In this document: positions 18,725 through 27,438 of the stretch, piece by piece
Numbering within the stretch: position 1 is the first letter of the stretch
How the letters are laid out: each line of letters starts with the position of its first letter
Assembly (NCBI RefSeq): GCF_963677715.1
Contig: NZ_OY782493.1
Coordinates: 496,001-560,000, forward strand
DNA length: 64,000 bases
From: an uncultured Bacteroides sp.
Lineage (GTDB): Bacteria > Bacteroidota > Bacteroidia > Bacteroidales > Bacteroidaceae
Direction of reading: 5' to 3'
The notes under the pieces: model-generated
What the model was told of the DNA's origin: nothing
Databases searched by the model: none
The model's input: only the letters and a program-made list of their open reading frames with translations
Position numbers and translations under genes: made by a program

Positions 18725-19825
18725 ATGAGAATAATGTTAACTGCACTTGCTGTATCATTATTTTTGTGTTCATGCAGCGATAATGATGCAAATAAATTGA
18801 CGGTAGATAAAACGCTTAAGGACTTTCAATATATAGGCTTGAAAGAAAAAACGGGCATAAGAGAGGCACAAGATATGCTATTAAACAAATATGGAACCTC
18901 TTATTCTCCTTCAATGCAAATAATAGACGATTTTATTTATGTAACTACATCTTCAGGAATATATAGAAAAAGGCTGGATACGAGCAATAGCGCATGGGTG
19001 TTGTATGCCTTTGAAAATATGCCAGTTACTCATTTTATAAAAAAAGGTAGTGATGTTCTTGCCATTACAGCATGCTCGGACGAGCGAGCTTTTATTCTTT
19101 CTTCCGACGATGGGAAGACCTATAAAACGCTGACTCCTGCTTCTTTTGTCTTTAAAGAGTTAGAGAATAAAGTGGTAGTATCTGCCATAGCGCAAAACCC
19201 TAGGAATCCGAATTCTTTATTGGCTCTGGTTGTTCCTGTTGGGGTAGTTCAGTCCACCGACTTTGGGCAAAACTGGAAGTGTATAAGTACTGAGATCGGA
19301 GGGGGACAGAATTGGTTTGTAGGTTATAATCCGAACGATACTACCAATATTTATAATACAGGCGAGTCCATGATTATGGAATCGCTTATGTATTCTTCAC
19401 TTGATGCCGGAAAAAATTGGCAACTGATTGAATCTATGAACAATAGTTGCATTCATCACATCGCTTTCCATCCTTCGGATCCCAATACGATGATTTATTC
19501 GGGTGAATATATAGTTAAAAAATCAACAGATAGAGGGCGTTCGTGGAGTTTGAAACTTGTGGATGAAATTTATTTCTATAAAGTTGTATATGACAAAGAT
19601 AATCCTTCTATTGTGTATGCTTCCGGTTGCACCAGAATTCCTAATGAATTCCATAAGTTTACCATATATCGTTCAACAGATGGTGGGGATAATTGGCACG
19701 TCTTTTTCCAGACCAATTTGTCGGGGGAGGGAGGAATCATAGATTTTGAACTCTATAAATCTAAGTTGTATTTATATACTTATGCTGATGGCATTTATAC
19801 GCTTGATACGCAAGCTGAGGAATAA
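18725..19825 (+). CDS. Lipoprotein with BNR/Asp-box beta-propeller
   Basis: This 366-residue protein begins with a lipoprotein signal (LFLCSCSDN, Cys15/Cys17). It contains repeated Asp-box motifs of the form S-x-D-x-G-x-x-W/Y: SSDDGKTY, STDFGQNWK, SSLDAGKNWQ, STDRGRSWS and STDGGDNWH. Such repeats build sialidase- or sortilin-like propellers, but the catalytic residues of a sialidase are not evident. It is probably surface exposed, with unknown ligand. It is divergent from the TPR regulator upstream. Confidence 0.75.
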   Translation: MRIMLTALAVSLFLCSCSDNDANKLTVDKTLKDFQYIGLKEKTGIREAQDMLLNKYGTSYSPSMQIIDDFIYVTTSSGIYRKRLDTSNSAWVLYAFENMPVTHFIKKGSDVLAITACSDERAFILSSDDGKTYKTLTPASFVFKELENKVVVSAIAQNPRNPNSLLALVVPVGVVQSTDFGQNWKCISTEIGGGQNWFVGYNPNDTTNIYNTGESMIMESLMYSSLDAGKNWQLIESMNNSCIHHIAFHPSDPNTMIYSGEYIVKKSTDRGRSWSLKLVDEIYFYKVVYDKDNPSIVYASGCTRIPNEFHKFTIYRSTDGGDNWHVFFQTNLSGEGGIIDFELYKSKLYLYTYADGIYTLDTQAEE

Positions 19826-20040
19826 TTACCTGTGGTAATATTCATATATTTTTTATAAGATAATTTATTGCTATGTAAATCTGTTTTAAATTACATATAT
19901 TGTTATCCGGATTACATGCTTTGTTATTGCCATAACATATAATGCTATGGGGCATGGGGTGTGTTGTAATCGGTCTTTTTCAGGATCTTTATTTAATATA
20001 TTTTAACCATTAAAATCTCTCGACGCTCTTTTAATAACTA

Positions 20041-20146
20041 TATATTCTTTTCTTCTTAAGTTTGTGTGTGTGTGTAATTAATAGGTGGTAGGTCCACCTA
20101 CCTATATATAATAACACACACACACTGTATAAGAAGAATACATATA
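20041..20146. repeat. Long imperfect inverted repeat
   Basis: The left arm (TATATTCTTTTCTTCTTAAG, a GT-run, then TAGGTGG) mirrors the right arm (CCACCTA, an AC-run, then TAAGAAGAATA) over about 50 bases per arm with a few mismatches and bulges. It could form a large RNA hairpin in transcripts from either side. Confidence 0.75.
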
Positions 20147-20190
20147 TAATAGATTATAAGTAAGTAGGTCTTTTCTCTCTTTTTCTCTGC

Positions 20191-20240
20191 ATATCTCATC
20201 ATATCTCTGCGTATCTCTGCGTATCTCTGCATATCTCTGA
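20191..20240. repeat. 10-base tandem repeat, five units
   Basis: The units ATATCTCATC, ATATCTCTGC, GTATCTCTGC (twice) and ATATCTCTGA follow one another without gaps. Copy number may vary between strains. Confidence 0.85.
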
Positions 20241-20516
20241 TCTGAGTTGAGGTCTGTGCTTATTTTTGCAGGCATGTTACAGAAAATAAAGATACTTTCG
20301 TTGATACTCCGTTGGAGTTGTGCCTGCCGTCTTTTTGAAGAACTTACCAAACGAAGAGGGGTGGGTGAAATTGAGTTTATCGTGCATTTGATAGCCCAAC
20401 AGATTGCTACGTGTGTGCAATCTATCGGGTTTCAGGGTTTACGGCATTGCCGATCGGGTAATCCGCTTCATCGCGATTTGCTTACCGGTTTGCCTGATCG
20501 GGATGTTAGGGTAGTT

Positions 20517-22397
20517 TTAAAAAAGAAGATTCACCCCACCTAGGATTGTAGCTTTCGGCATGGGATAACCGGCATTGATTTCATAACGTTGTGCCAATAG
20601 GTTTTCTCCACGTGCAAACAGGCTGACGAGGCGATTCAAATGGTAACTCCCCCGTAAGTTCCATAGCACGAAATTCTCTTTTGTCTCGGGGTTTACAGAG
20701 GTATATAGCTCATTGATATATTGCATTCCGGTAGATAGGCTCCATCTTTTTTGTGAGAAATTCATTCCCAGATAGAGTTTATGTTCGGGGGCCGCTACAA
20801 CAGGATTCTTCATGTGCAACCAGCTATAATTGGCCGAAATGCTCCATGAAAGGTTTATCCGATAAGCGGTGTTTGCCTCTATACCCCAGTTCTCTATTTT
20901 GCCTGTGTTAACGTTCATCGGGCGGCCGTTTGTGTAAACCGTTTGAATCATGTTGTCGCCATTGATGTAATAAAGATTCAGGCCGTATGTTAAAGAGTTG
21001 TTTATGAGGTGTTGCGAAAAGGAGATTTCGTAGTTTATTATTTTTTCGGGCAGTAAGTTGGGATTTTGAGAACCGAACATGTAGAGTTCACGGATGGTGG
21101 GGTTGCGGAAACCTTTGCTTACTATGGCTTTCAGTTCGGCCGTGCGAGGCAGATGTACGGACAAACCGACTTGGGGAACCCATTCCGTACCCGATTGGGA
21201 ATGGTGGTCGAGGCGCATGGCCATATCTAACGTGAAAAGGGAACCGAGCGCTTGGCGAAAATCGGCATATCCGGCTATTTCATTGGCTGATTTATCGGCT
21301 ATTTCCGAACGGCTACCGGTATACTGATTCCAGGCTTCTCCGCCTAAATGTTGGTAATCGACTCCAACAGTTATCCGGTTGCCGGAGAATAAGCTTGCAC
21401 TCTGATACCACGTAATGCCCAACAGCATATCTTTGGAATTGAAGCGATAGTCGGTCGGATCTTCTCCGGCGGAGTAACCGTCGTTAATTTTGTGTCGGCC
21501 CCAATTATAGAAGACTTTGAATGCTCCTGACGTGCGTTTGTAATTGTTCTCAACAGATAAAGAGGTCATCCCGCGGGTGATGCGTGAATCATTATCAAAA
21601 AGCGGAGTTTCTACGGCACCCGGATTGGAAGCATTAAAATGTGTGAGGTTGATATCGGCGAAGGCATTCCATGCCGAACTGAACTCGTATCCCAGTTTGA
21701 CATAACCGCTGTATTGCTCAAAGCCCATATCCGCCCGATGTCCGTCCGTACGGTTATAAGAAGCTGTTGCTACACTGCTGAAACGACCCTGGCGAATGCG
21801 GCTGGACGCTTCGGTAGTCAATGTGTTATATGATCCGTAGCCTATATTTATCCGGTTCTCTATTTCGTCTTCTTTCAACTGATGGGTAACAATATTTATA
21901 ACCCCGCCCATTGCATTTGAACCATACAGAACCGATGCCGGGCCACGTAGCACTTCTACCCGTTCGGCCAGCATGGATTGGTAGGCATCGTCTATGGGGT
22001 GTCCCATCAGGCCCATGTATTGCGGATGTCCGTCAATTAGTACCAGTAGGCCGGTGGTAGGATTGCCTCCGATGCCGCGCAGGCTCATGGCGCCGGCAGC
22101 ACCTGTTGAAACGCCGTATCCCATGATGCCTCTCCCTGTAATGAAAAGCCCCGGTACTTGTTCGGTAAGTATGGGGAGTAGGGATTGCTCGTGGCGTTGG
22201 CCGATTTGTTGCTGGTTGATTACGGAGATGCTCATCGGCAAGTGCCGTATATCCGTTTCATTCCTTGTTCCCGTTACCACTACTTCGTTCAGTGTAAGTC
22301 CGTTTTTTGTATAAATACTATCTTTTTTTACTTGTGCCTGAGCTGTGCCAGACAAACTGCAACCAATAAGAATAGCGTAGAATATTCTTGTTTTCAT
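20517..22397 (-). CDS. TonB-dependent outer-membrane receptor
   Basis: This 626-residue protein has a signal peptide (about 1-21), the N-terminal LNEVVVTGTRNE segment of TonB receptors, a plug domain (SLRGIGGNPTTGLLVLIDGH; VEVLRGPASVLYGSNAMGG), and a beta-barrel ending in a terminal aromatic residue (GGVNLLF). The size fits siderophore, haem or vitamin B12 receptors rather than the larger SusC type. I saw no riboswitch upstream, so the ligand is not assignable. It stands alone, downstream of two tRNA genes in the same direction. Confidence 0.9.
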   Translation of the reverse strand: MKTRIFYAILIGCSLSGTAQAQVKKDSIYTKNGLTLNEVVVTGTRNETDIRHLPMSISVINQQQIGQRHEQSLLPILTEQVPGLFITGRGIMGYGVSTGAAGAMSLRGIGGNPTTGLLVLIDGHPQYMGLMGHPIDDAYQSMLAERVEVLRGPASVLYGSNAMGGVINIVTHQLKEDEIENRINIGYGSYNTLTTEASSRIRQGRFSSVATASYNRTDGHRADMGFEQYSGYVKLGYEFSSAWNAFADINLTHFNASNPGAVETPLFDNDSRITRGMTSLSVENNYKRTSGAFKVFYNWGRHKINDGYSAGEDPTDYRFNSKDMLLGITWYQSASLFSGNRITVGVDYQHLGGEAWNQYTGSRSEIADKSANEIAGYADFRQALGSLFTLDMAMRLDHHSQSGTEWVPQVGLSVHLPRTAELKAIVSKGFRNPTIRELYMFGSQNPNLLPEKIINYEISFSQHLINNSLTYGLNLYYINGDNMIQTVYTNGRPMNVNTGKIENWGIEANTAYRINLSWSISANYSWLHMKNPVVAAPEHKLYLGMNFSQKRWSLSTGMQYINELYTSVNPETKENFVLWNLRGSYHLNRLVSLFARGENLLAQRYEINAGYPMPKATILGGVNLLF

Positions 22398-22467
22398 TCA
22401 GTTTTAGTTTTATAATATTTGTATATATAGTGGAAGTTCTTAACATGAAATAAGTGAAACAGGAATA

Positions 22468-22497
22468 AAAAAGAGTAACCGGGCAGTCACTCTTTTT
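22468..22497 (-). terminator. Terminator after the tRNA-Lys pair
   Basis: AAAAAGAGT (22468-22476) pairs with ACTCTTTTT (22489-22497). On the minus strand it follows both tRNA genes and ends in T6. Confidence 0.7.
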
Positions 22498-22498
22498 G

Positions 22499-22571
22499 TG
22501 CACCCTCAGGGATTCGAACCCTGGACCCATTGATTAAGAGTCAATTGCTCTACCAACTGAGCTAAGAGTGC
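22499..22571 (-). tRNA. tRNA-Lys (anticodon CTT)
   Basis: The minus strand reads GCACTCTTAGCTCAGTTGGT at the 5' end. The anticodon loop CTCTTAA lies between ATTGA and TCAAT, and the T arm is GGTTCGAATCC. The acceptor stem closes GCACTC with GAGGGTGC and the discriminator is A. CCA is not encoded. It is identical to the second copy. Confidence 0.97.
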
Positions 22572-22602
22572 TTACTAAATTAATGCATAAGAAATAAAAG
22601 TG

Positions 22603-22675
22603 TGCACCCTCAGGGATTCGAACCCTGGACCCATTGATTAAGAGTCAATTGCTCTACCAACTGAGCTAAGAGTGC
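22603..22675 (-). tRNA. tRNA-Lys (anticodon CTT), second identical copy
   Basis: This copy has the same 73 bases as 22499-22571 and lies 31 bases upstream of it, so both are probably cut from one transcript. The flanks differ, which suggests the copies are not a very recent duplication of a larger block. Confidence 0.97.
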
Positions 22676-22767
22676 TTACATCATTTCTTATTTGCGGATG
22701 CAAAAGTAGGCCTTTTATTTTATTTGGCCAAGTAAACCGGGGCTTTTTTCCTTAAATATTCCCTTGC

Positions 22768-23571
22768 CTATTCGAATTCATATAAATCGGAAGGCATGCT
22801 TCGCTTCAGAGCAAGTAGCTGAACGTCTTTACCCGCTATGATGCCTTTGTCTTTTAGTTTCCATTCTATGGTTTTGTAGGCTAATTCGGGATGATTATTG
22901 TCTTTACTTAAATGGCATAGCCAGATGTAGCGAAGATCTTCCGTAATGTTCTCTGCTAAGAAATCGGCCGTATCGGCGTTGCACATATGCCCTGTCGGTC
23001 CCGAAATACGTTCTTTCAGGTATTTTGGATAGGGGCCCATTTTGAGCATTTCGTCGTCGTAATTGGCCTCAATAATAAGATAATTTGCCTTGCGTATGTA
23101 ATGGGCGGCGGTGGGGGTTATTTCGCCCAAATCGGTAAGGAACGAGAATGTTTTATTATCTATTTCGATGCAATAACCTACGTTGTCCGTCCCGTCATGG
23201 GGCACTTCGAAAGAAACGATGTGAAAATCTTCCAGCTGCATGGGTTCTTCTTTTTCCAGATACCGAACGGACGAGCTGAGCTTCTCCGTAGTGCAATAGC
23301 TCTTATTAATACCTTCGTGCACCAGGGCGGTGGCGTATATGGGGATGTTTAGTCTTTCGCCCAAATGGCCCAGAGCTTTGATATGGTCGGCATGGTCGTG
23401 GGTGACAAAAACGGCACGAATGCTATCCATGGAGATATTTACTTCTTTTAGTGTTCTTTTTATGTTGCGGATACCGATGCCTGCATCGATGAGGATTCCG
23501 TATGTTTCAGTGCCCAGATAATAACAGTTGCCGCTGCTACCGCTTGCCAGGCTTAAAAATTTTATTTTCAT
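22768..23571 (-). CDS. MBL-fold metallo-hydrolase (YycJ/WalJ-like)
   Basis: This 267-residue protein starts with FLSLASGSSGNCYYLG and carries the metal-binding THDHADH motif and the later IIEANYDDEML and LCHLSKDNNHPE segments of YycJ/WalJ-type hydrolases, which act on DNA or cell-wall-linked processes. The family role in Bacteroides is not well settled. It is a single gene, divergent from 23749. Confidence 0.85.
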   Translation of the reverse strand: MKIKFLSLASGSSGNCYYLGTETYGILIDAGIGIRNIKRTLKEVNISMDSIRAVFVTHDHADHIKALGHLGERLNIPIYATALVHEGINKSYCTTEKLSSSVRYLEKEEPMQLEDFHIVSFEVPHDGTDNVGYCIEIDNKTFSFLTDLGEITPTAAHYIRKANYLIIEANYDDEMLKMGPYPKYLKERISGPTGHMCNADTADFLAENITEDLRYIWLCHLSKDNNHPELAYKTIEWKLKDKGIIAGKDVQLLALKRSMPSDLYEFE

Positions 23572-23748
23572 TCTATTTTACTTGAGTTATGAAGCCGCCA
23601 AATTGCTAAAGAGTAAGAAACGCAGAGAGAATAACAAAGTGCTGTTTTCTTTTTTTGATTCGGCAATTTTACGACAAAGTGACGGCAAATATACATAAAA
23701 AAGAGGATATATCGTTGCTGATTATCGGATTATTGGTATATTTGACTC

Positions 23749-24480
23749 ATGCAGATTAAAGATTTATTAGATGAATTGGTGGGGAAGTACAATGTGCGTT
23801 CGTTCATAGGCACTGACCCCGTTCAATTTCCACGAAGGTTTTCCGGCTTACAAGATATTGAAATCTCGGCGCTATTGACATCTGTTATTACATGGGGCAG
23901 ACGGGATATTGTGTGCCGTGATGCGGACCGGTTGCATCAGCTGTTGGGTGAGAGTCCGCATGCCTATATTATGAGCCGCCGCTGGGATGTGCTGAAGGAT
24001 TCGGGGAAGAATATTCACCGTACATTCTTTGCACGCGATCTATGGAATATCTGCAACGGTTTGTATGGCTACTATTCTGCGCATGAATCATTGGAAGAGC
24101 TGTTTCTGAGTGAAGGAAGCGTGCTCTGCGGGCTTGATAAACTCTCTGCCGTGACGGCTACAAAACACCTTTCTTCTCCGCAATCACAAAGTCCCTGCAA
24201 GCGTACAAACCTGATGCTTCGCTGGTTGGTAAGAAACGACGGCATAGTGGATATGGGAGTGTGGAAACGAATACCTTTATCGGAGTTAATTATTCCGTTG
24301 GATGTACATGTGGGAAGGGTTTCAAGAATGATATGGGATGACCTTCCACGTACGGAGCGATTAAAAGCAGCTTTGACCATTACCAACCATTTGTCCGAAT
24401 TGTGCCCCGAAGATCCCTGTAAATACGACTTTGCCTTATTTGGCTTTGGAGAGGAACAAAGCAAGCTGCTTCGCCGATAG
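23749..24480 (+). CDS. TIGR02757 (DUF2400) family protein
   Basis: This 243-residue protein has the family features DPVQFPRRF, the LLTSVITWGRRD segment, RMLRWLVRNDGIVDMGVWK-like C-terminal text (here LMLRWLVRNDGIVDMGVWKR) and PLDVHVGRVSR. These resemble a helix-hairpin-helix DNA glycosylase core (PLDVHVGRV followed by a small FGF end), but no catalytic role is proven. No operon partner is apparent. Confidence 0.85.
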   Translation: MQIKDLLDELVGKYNVRSFIGTDPVQFPRRFSGLQDIEISALLTSVITWGRRDIVCRDADRLHQLLGESPHAYIMSRRWDVLKDSGKNIHRTFFARDLWNICNGLYGYYSAHESLEELFLSEGSVLCGLDKLSAVTATKHLSSPQSQSPCKRTNLMLRWLVRNDGIVDMGVWKRIPLSELIIPLDVHVGRVSRMIWDDLPRTERLKAALTITNHLSELCPEDPCKYDFALFGFGEEQSKLLRR

Positions 24481-24529
24481 CTTTTTGATAAAGCGACAGA
24501 CTACCTCATGAAGTGACTTATTTGTTGAT

Positions 24530-25636
24530 TTACTTTCGTGCTCCGACCATTATCTTCATGGCGGCCGGACAATATTTTTTCAGTAAATAGTAGATGGAAA
24601 GTGTAATGAAAATAGTTAGTAACATCGGAAGAAGATAGAGGGCGAAATAAGCGATTTCACTTCGAAGCGGGATCACCGTGGCTAGCATTTTGCGTATCTG
24701 GCTCAGCATCTGTTCGTGAGCTGCGTACACAAAAAAGCTTGCGCCGGCCAGATAGGCACTTTCTCTTATCTTGTTATGCTGCAACAGGTAGGCGACGAGG
24801 TTGACTGTGAAAAGTATGCCCAGTAACATTCCGGCCGGATGGATATAACGATCTATCTCATGTCCTTTGCTAAGCACATCGGCAAGAGCTACCGGCGGAT
24901 AAGTGTAAAGAGACAGACGAAACACTTTGCGGCTTTCGGTAACAAGGTTTTTTTGATTGATGCTGAAATAGGCTCCCAGTGAAAAGAAAAACAGGGCTTC
25001 CATATTGACTCCGACAATGCTGACTATAGAAGTATTAGAAATCCAAAGGGAGAAGAAGAATAGCACAAAGAAGATTTTTAAATACCTGATCCCGGCATAG
25101 ATGAAGGGGGTAAGGAGTATGGTAACCATTAAATCTCTCAGGAACCATAATGGGTATACCAACGGATAATGTGGTGCACGAATCGCCCAAAAGCATTTTA
25201 AATAATCCGTCCATTCCCATGAGGAAACGCTGGGTACGGCTCCGTAGGCGAGTGTGTGAAGTTTTAAAACTTGTTGGCACAGCACGTATGTGATTATGGC
25301 TAGTGCATTCCAGAAGAGATAAGGCACAAGCAGCGAGCCGGTACGTTTTTTTAGCTTATCAAGGTAGATAGCCGGACTAAAGGAGGAGAGACGATAGAAA
25401 AACAAGTAGCCGGCAAGAAGGAAAAAGAGTGGTACACAAAAACGTGCCAGTACTTCTGAAAAAAGATTTCTTGTAAACTGGAATAGAAGATAGGTCGCTT
25501 TACCATTGCCCAGTAACATCCCGCCATTATTAAGATTCGGGTTGTAACTGTGAATCAACAAAACTCCCACAATCATAGGGAAACGCAACCAAGTGATGGT
25601 TTTGGATTGTAATTCATCATCTGTCATAGGTGACAA
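24530..25636 (-). CDS. Membrane acyltransferase, acyltransferase-3 family
   Basis: This 368-residue protein has around ten hydrophobic segments. It has the family N-terminus TWLRFPMIVGVLLIHSYNPN (His28), then RFCVPLFFLLAGYLFF, and a central PLWFLRDLMV. It probably acylates a surface glycan. It is not closely similar to the 14087 protein, so the two have separate origins. Confidence 0.82.
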   Translation of the reverse strand: MSPMTDDELQSKTITWLRFPMIVGVLLIHSYNPNLNNGGMLLGNGKATYLLFQFTRNLFSEVLARFCVPLFFLLAGYLFFYRLSSFSPAIYLDKLKKRTGSLLVPYLFWNALAIITYVLCQQVLKLHTLAYGAVPSVSSWEWTDYLKCFWAIRAPHYPLVYPLWFLRDLMVTILLTPFIYAGIRYLKIFFVLFFFSLWISNTSIVSIVGVNMEALFFFSLGAYFSINQKNLVTESRKVFRLSLYTYPPVALADVLSKGHEIDRYIHPAGMLLGILFTVNLVAYLLQHNKIRESAYLAGASFFVYAAHEQMLSQIRKMLATVIPLRSEIAYFALYLLPMLLTIFITLSIYYLLKKYCPAAMKIMVGARK

Positions 25637-25674
25637 AGATACATTAATTCCTGAAAAGAAGAGTGGGTAAAAAA

Positions 25675-25713
25675 ACTGCAGATTAAAAGATTGCTAATCT
25701 CATAACCTGCAGT
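25675..25713. terminator. Hairpin between uxaC and the acyltransferase
   Basis: ACTGCAG (25675-25681) pairs with CTGCAGT (25707-25713), with inner AGATTA and TAATCT also pairing. Read on the minus strand it follows uxaC. The T-run is short, so its strength is uncertain. Confidence 0.5.
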
Positions 25714-25768
25714 AAAACTTATATTCTAAACATCCTGCTGCTTTTACACAACGAGATAGCTTAGCTTC

Positions 25769-27172
25769 TTAGAATTGGAAGAAGTTCTTAGCGTTGTTAT
25801 AGCTGATGTCTTCTACCATTTGATTGATGCGGTCTATTTCTTCAACAGGTATTTCGCCGTTTTCTACATCGCGCCCCAAAAGGTTGCAAAGTGTGCGACG
25901 GAAATATTCGTGACGCGGATAGGAGAGGAATGAACGAGAGTCGGTGAGCATCCCTACAGAGCGACTTAGTAAGCCGAGTAGTGAAAGGGCATTCATTTGT
26001 TTCTCCATACCGTCTTTTTGATCGAGGAACCACCAGCCCGAACCGAACTGAATTTTACCGGCAACAGTGCCGTCCTGGAAGTTGCCCAGCATAGTGGCGA
26101 TAACTTCGTTGGCGCAGGGGTTAAGGTTGTAAATAATGGTTTTAGCCAGCTTATTGTTGCTGTTTAGGCGATCAAAGTATTTGGCCATTGCCTTAGCGGT
26201 TGCAAATTCGCCGATAGAGTCAAAGCCTGTATCGGGGCCCAATAGCTTGAACATCTTGGTATTGTTATTGCGTATAGCTCCGTAGTGAAATTGCTGTGTC
26301 CATCCTGTTTCGGCATCCATCTCGCCAAATACGATCAGCATGGCCGACTTGAATTTGAGAATTTCTTCTTTGGTCAGTTCTGCTCCGCCATATACTTTAT
26401 TAAATATAGCTTTGATTTCAGCATCCGTATAATCTTCGGCATAGAATTCTTCAATTCCGTGATCGGACAGCTTGCAACCTTGTTTGGCGAAAAACTCGTG
26501 ACGTTTGTATAGGGCTGTTATCATATCATCGAAGTTAGAGATACGAACGCTGCTTGCTTCGGATAACTTTTCTATGTATGCGCGGAAGTCGGCAGACACT
26601 TCAACAGCCATTGCCTTGTCCGGACGCCAGGTAGGGAGCATCTTAACTTCAAAGCCGCTTTCACGGGTCTGAATGTGATATTCCAGTGAATCGATGGGAT
26701 CATCTGTTGTACAAACCACTTCTACGTGGTAGTGGCGCATCATGCCGCGGGCGGAATATTCGGGGAGAGCTAGCTTTTCGTTACATTCGTCGTAAATTTC
26801 GCGCGCTGTTTTTGCATTTAAAATTTTATTAATGCCGAAAGCGGTTTTTAGTTCCAGGTGTGTCCAGTGATACAAAGGGTTTCTCATGGTATAAGGTACC
26901 GTTTCCGCCCATTTTTCAAACTTTTCCCAATCTGTGGCTTTGCCCGTGCAGTAGCGTTCGTCTATTCCATTGGTACGCATGGCGCGCCATTTGTAATGAT
27001 CTCCGCCCAACCAAATCTCGGTAAGCGACTGAAATTTATGATCATCGGCTACCATTTTAGGTATTAGATGACAGTGATAATCGATAATCGGCATTTTAGC
27101 CGCATGCTTGTGATACAACTTTTGTGCAGTTTCTGTTTGCAACAAGAAATTTTCATCCATGAAGTTTTTCAT
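25769..27172 (-). CDS. uxaC: Glucuronate/galacturonate isomerase UxaC
   Basis: This 467-residue uronate isomerase interconverts D-glucuronate with D-fructuronate and D-galacturonate with D-tagaturonate in hexuronate breakdown. Diagnostic segments are MPIIDYHCHLIPKMVADD near residue 30 (metal-binding His pair), VEVVCTTDDPIDSLEYH, GSGWWFLDQKDGMEKQMNAL and GMLTDSRSFLSYPRHEYFRR. It diverges from a LacI-type regulator and from uxaB beyond it. A leader of about 110 bases precedes the start. Confidence 0.96.
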   Translation of the reverse strand: MKNFMDENFLLQTETAQKLYHKHAAKMPIIDYHCHLIPKMVADDHKFQSLTEIWLGGDHYKWRAMRTNGIDERYCTGKATDWEKFEKWAETVPYTMRNPLYHWTHLELKTAFGINKILNAKTAREIYDECNEKLALPEYSARGMMRHYHVEVVCTTDDPIDSLEYHIQTRESGFEVKMLPTWRPDKAMAVEVSADFRAYIEKLSEASSVRISNFDDMITALYKRHEFFAKQGCKLSDHGIEEFYAEDYTDAEIKAIFNKVYGGAELTKEEILKFKSAMLIVFGEMDAETGWTQQFHYGAIRNNNTKMFKLLGPDTGFDSIGEFATAKAMAKYFDRLNSNNKLAKTIIYNLNPCANEVIATMLGNFQDGTVAGKIQFGSGWWFLDQKDGMEKQMNALSLLGLLSRSVGMLTDSRSFLSYPRHEYFRRTLCNLLGRDVENGEIPVEEIDRINQMVEDISYNNAKNFFQF

Positions 27173-27288
27173 TCCTTAGTGTTTTTAAAGTGCAAAATTA
27201 TTACTTAATATATTTTCACCTATATAGTATTGATTTTAAAGCTAATAGGTAATTATTTTGTTTTAGTTTTATTAACCGTTATCGAACA

Positions 27289-27319
27289 CAAAAATATAAA
27301 TTTTACTTGGTATACCAAA
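27289..27319 (-). promoter_or_regulatory. uxaC promoter
   Basis: On the minus strand TTTG (27319-27316), 19 bases, then TATTTTTG (27296-27289) is an exact Bacteroides promoter. Its upstream box overlaps the palindrome TTGGTATACCAA. Confidence 0.7.
27307..27318. promoter_or_regulatory. Candidate operator of the LacI-type regulator
   Basis: TTGGTATACCAA is a perfect 12-base palindrome overlapping the upstream promoter boxes of both divergent transcripts (uxaC and the regulator). LacI-family proteins bind such even palindromes, so one site could switch both genes and give autoregulation. Confidence 0.6.
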
Positions 27320-27335
27320 ATAATTCGTATATTTG
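27307..27335 (+). promoter_or_regulatory. Promoter of the LacI-type regulator
   Basis: TTG (27307-27309), 18 bases, then TATATTTG (27328-27335). The -7 box is exact and the spacing is one base short of the usual range. Confidence 0.55.
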
Positions 27336-27438
27336 CGATGAATTTTATAATATTTAAACGCTTGTGAGAACTTCATTTTAGTTTATTGCTCCTTAGTAAA
27401 AGGAAGTTATATCAGCCTTGAAATCGGATATAAAGTAC

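Larger units (their letters stand above)
19826..20516. other. Gene-poor gap with repeats
   Basis: This 691-base gap lies between the BNR lipoprotein and the 3' end of the TonB receptor. It holds a long imperfect inverted repeat (20041-20146) and a 10-base tandem repeat (20191-20240). The open frames across it have no recognisable features and overlap the repeats or the receptor gene, so I call none of them. Confidence 0.7.

Noticed and set aside
20247..20543. 98-codon plus-strand frame and an 82-codon minus-strand frame (20102-20350) in the repeat-rich gap
   Set aside because: They cross the tandem repeat or run into the receptor gene, have no promoter, and show no recognisable domain.
22416..22500. 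Possible cobalamin riboswitch before the TonB receptor
   Set aside because: No B12-box-like sequence or room for the aptamer: the gap holds only the tRNA terminator.
22499..22675. Twin tRNA-Lys genes as an integration site
   Set aside because: Both copies are full length and identical, with no integrase or direct-repeat-bounded insert nearby.
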